A stretch of DNA of 14,224 nucleotides, from NCBI RefSeq assembly GCF_000718095.1, contig NZ_JOEI01000049.1:1-14224 (forward strand). The letters are read 5' to 3'. Of the stretch, positions 12,656 through 14,224 are shown in pieces. The stretch comes from Streptomyces scopuliridis RB72 (GTDB lineage: Bacteria > Actinomycetota > Actinomycetes > Streptomycetales > Streptomycetaceae). Position 1 is the stretch's first letter, and each line of letters opens with the position of its first letter. The position numbers and the translations under genes are program-made. The notes under the pieces are model-generated. The model saw nothing but the letters and a program-made list of their open reading frames with translations. It ran no database searches and was not told the origin of the DNA.

Positions 12656-13151
12656 GTGGTGCCTCCGTGGGGTGTGGTGCTGGTGCCTCCCGACGGACGA
12701 CCTCGCTGTTGATTCCCTATGGAGCGATCATTCGCAATTCCTAATTGGCAGCCGAGTCGTCGTGGGACGCTGGGCGGCCAATCGATGCCAGCCACAAGCG
12801 CCAGAAGGTTGAAAGCAACATCCGACGTCCCTGGGTGGGCCAACCATACGAAGGGCTCGCCCGGTCCCGAGGAAGAACGTAGGGAAGGTTGAGCACCGAC
12901 CGGTGGAGCAAGGGTAAGTTTTCGGGGCCCTGAAGCTGCTCATCGCAGTGGACTTGCGCCGCAGGTGGCTGTCGCAAGTGGTGGTCTCCGCCCTGCCCAC
13001 ATGAGGGGGGAGCCTGGTTGATTGCGCTGATTCAACGCACCATCCAACCATCGGTGACCGGGCGTTGGCTCCTGAGCAGGAGGTGTGCGCGGCGGGTGAG
13101 CGGTACGAGTAAGCGGAGGATCGTCCCGTTGCACCGGGACCGTGACAGGGA
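12656..13151 (-). other. Non-coding region, possibly IS110 left-end relic
   Basis: About 500 bases without a convincing gene. In IS110-group elements the left non-coding end, directly upstream of the transposase, encodes the bridge RNA. The part next to 12655 may therefore be its relic, but I could not define the element boundary. A short inverted repeat CTCCTG-AG-CAGGAG (13069-13082) lies about 70 bases downstream of the secreted-protein gene and could help terminate it. Confidence 0.35.
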
Positions 13152-13577
13152 TCAGGGGCGCCCGTAGCGCTTGCACAGCAGGTAGGTGACCGGGCCGTTT
13201 GTCGCACCGTCATCGAGGCAGACTCGCACGAAGGCCGCACCACCGGGAACGTCTGCATCGACGGGGATACTGAATGTGTCGCTCTTGCCGCACACGTTGT
13301 AGAGGCTGTAGTCCTTTCTCAGTTCGTTGCCGGCGCTGTCGAGGGTGAACGCCGTGGTGCCCCGGCAGCTTGCCGGGTCGACCGACTTGTGTTCACCCGC
13401 CACGGTGACCGACCGGTTGTACCAGGTGATCGTGCCCCTCGTGTATGTGTTCCCGAAGGTGACGTCGAATTCGCTGGTCGGATAGGCGGAGGTCTGGGCG
13501 GTGGCCGCGGGCGCGCCCAGGAGCGTGCCCGTGGTCAGTGCGACGGCGCTGAGTACAGCGGCGAGGTGAGTGCGCAT
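13152..13577 (-). CDS. Small secreted four-cysteine protein
   Basis: A 141-aa protein with a clear Sec signal peptide: a short basic start (MRTH), a hydrophobic core (LAAVLSAVALTTGTLLGA) and an Ala-rich cleavage site near residue 27-28 (PAATAQ). The mature part, about 113 residues, is rich in Thr, Ser and Gly, with alternating hydrophobic residues suggesting beta structure. It has four cysteines (C71, C96, C120, C135), enough for two disulfides. I do not recognise a named domain; similar small extracellular proteins are common in Streptomyces. ATG 13577 follows GGGGGA at 6 bases, so the start is secure. It is monocistronic, with gene-free DNA on both sides. A TATAGG hexamer about 45 bases upstream may be its -10. 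Confidence 0.8.
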   Translation of the reverse strand: MRTHLAAVLSAVALTTGTLLGAPAATAQTSAYPTSEFDVTFGNTYTRGTITWYNRSVTVAGEHKSVDPASCRGTTAFTLDSAGNELRKDYSLYNVCGKSDTFSIPVDADVPGGAAFVRVCLDDGATNGPVTYLLCKRYGRP

Positions 13578-14041
13578 GAGGTCCCCCGGAAGTTGAGCCT
13601 GTCACGGCTGCCGGTTTAAGCGCCTATAGTCTCCGGGTTCACATCGGCTGCGTCCATAGGACCGATCACCCCGGCGACTCATACGCGGCACGGACACGCG
13701 CCCGATCCAACCTTTCCGGGAAGTGAGACTCGCCCATGCTCGGCGAGAAGGGACTGCTCTGATCAGTCCGTTCGACCTTCTACGAGGAGGTATGCCGCAG
13801 CGCTGCGAGATGGACCAGTCGAACTGGCGGAGCTGGCTGCGTACTTCCGGGTAATGCATTGAGGTCTCTGGCCAGGCGGGGATGTGTTGGTTGCAGACCG
13901 AGGATGTCAGGGACCGGGTCGGCCATGCCCGTCGGCGGCTGGGCCCTCAACTGGGTCCGCGGGCCCTGCGTTTGGGCCCGGGCCCATCCTTAGGCTGCTG
14001 TCGCTTGGGGGAACGGGTGGTGATGTCGGCGAGGAGAACAG
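13578..14041. other. Gene-free region before the TadE/Flp-like gene
   Basis: No convincing gene. A plus-strand tail at about 13780-13862 (reading YAAALRDGPVELAELAAYFR) has coding-like composition but no start, so it may be a remnant. A GC palindrome cluster lies at 13941-13986. The last bases carry GAGGAG (14031-14036), the ribosome-binding site of the next gene. Confidence 0.45.
13941..13986. repeat. Cluster of GGGCCC palindromes
   Basis: GGGCCC occurs four times in 45 bases (13941, 13961, 13974, 13980). The last two form a perfect 14-bp palindrome, TGGGCCCGGGCCCA (13973-13986). It can fold into several alternative hairpins and lies about 55 bases upstream of the TadE/Flp-like gene, so it may act as a terminator or transcription block. 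Confidence 0.55.
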
Positions 14042-14224
14042 ATGAAGGGCTCCGGCAGGTTCCAGATATGGCATGGGCATGATGAGGGACGGAGTAGCCG
14101 GCGGCTTGGTGGGCTTGGAGACAGAGGGCAGAGCGGGGCCGAGTACGCCGCGATGGTCGGCGTCGTCTCGCTGGTCGTGGCGGCGATCGTCGGTCTGAGC
14201 GTGCCCGCCGACGAGGCGACCGGG
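14042..14224 (+). CDS. TadE/Flp-like single-pass protein, N-terminal part
   Basis: An open frame from ATG 14042 to the window end (61 codons), with GAGGAG 5 bases upstream. The protein begins with a basic, polar stretch (MKGSGRFQIWHGHDEGRSSRR). It then has DRGQSGAEYAAMVGVV, running into a hydrophobic segment at about 37-51. A Gly followed five residues later by Glu-Tyr (G|QSGAEY) is the class III/prepilin-peptidase cleavage pattern of Flp and TadE-like pilins. Streptomyces encode many proteins with this N-terminus, from small pilin-like proteins to long secreted ones, so the function cannot be fixed without the 3' part. No other tad gene lies in the window. Confidence 0.7.
   Translation, partial: MKGSGRFQIWHGHDEGRSSRRLGGLGDRGQSGAEYAAMVGVVSLVVAAIVGLSVPADEATG

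Noticed and set aside
12765..12850. Further CGGCCAAT and GGGCCAACC strings as extra operators
   Set aside because: They have only one half-site each, and no gene start lies nearby.

Overview
The window is high-GC actinobacterial DNA, most likely Streptomyces or a close relative. Coding regions use almost only G or C at third codon positions. The gene content fits too: a divergent chaplin, several small secreted proteins, a YVTN beta-propeller, two MarR regulators and abundant SDR and Old Yellow Enzyme oxidoreductases. It looks like accessory chromosome. I saw no rRNA, tRNA, CRISPR array or phage structural gene.

Layout. (1) 1-3224, plus strand, cell-surface genes: the 3' end of an Ig-like repeat protein whose repeat array carries two deletions, one of which breaks the frame; a strong 18-bp hairpin terminator; a secreted seven-bladed YVTN propeller; and a small divergent chaplin. 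(2) 3470-5648, minus strand: a YcaC-like cysteine hydrolase, then an epoxide-hydrolase-type alpha/beta hydrolase, then a cupin. A 14-bp hairpin lies between the first two. (3) About 5759-6536: nearly 800 bases without a convincing gene. (4) 6537-8124: a divergent pair of a YhgE/ABC-2-like membrane protein and a MarR repressor, with an AT-rich inverted repeat between them. (5) 8298-12321, minus strand: an SDR, an Old Yellow Enzyme, a second SDR and a second MarR regulator. (6) 12450-12655: a decayed IS110-family transposase fragment. (7) 13152-13577: a small secreted protein on the minus strand. (8) 14042 to the end: the start of a TadE/Flp-like membrane protein on the plus strand.

How the genes may work together. 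The most interesting signal is a family of short palindromes with core TTGGTCGACCAA. Two such sites, with centres exactly 33 bp apart, lie in front of the Old Yellow Enzyme. A second pair with the same spacing lies in front of the second SDR. Inside the two pairs, 26 consecutive bases are identical. Related single sites stand upstream of the YcaC-like hydrolase and of the second MarR gene. I infer a local regulon, probably controlled by the second MarR protein, that switches on enzymes acting on reactive carbonyl, quinone, enone or epoxide compounds. The sites are read directly from the sequence. The regulator assignment and the substrate class are inference.

The cluster shows signs of turnover: an orphan copy of the operator in the gene-poor region, a start-codon remnant beside the second operator pair, and the IS110 debris just upstream of the second MarR gene.
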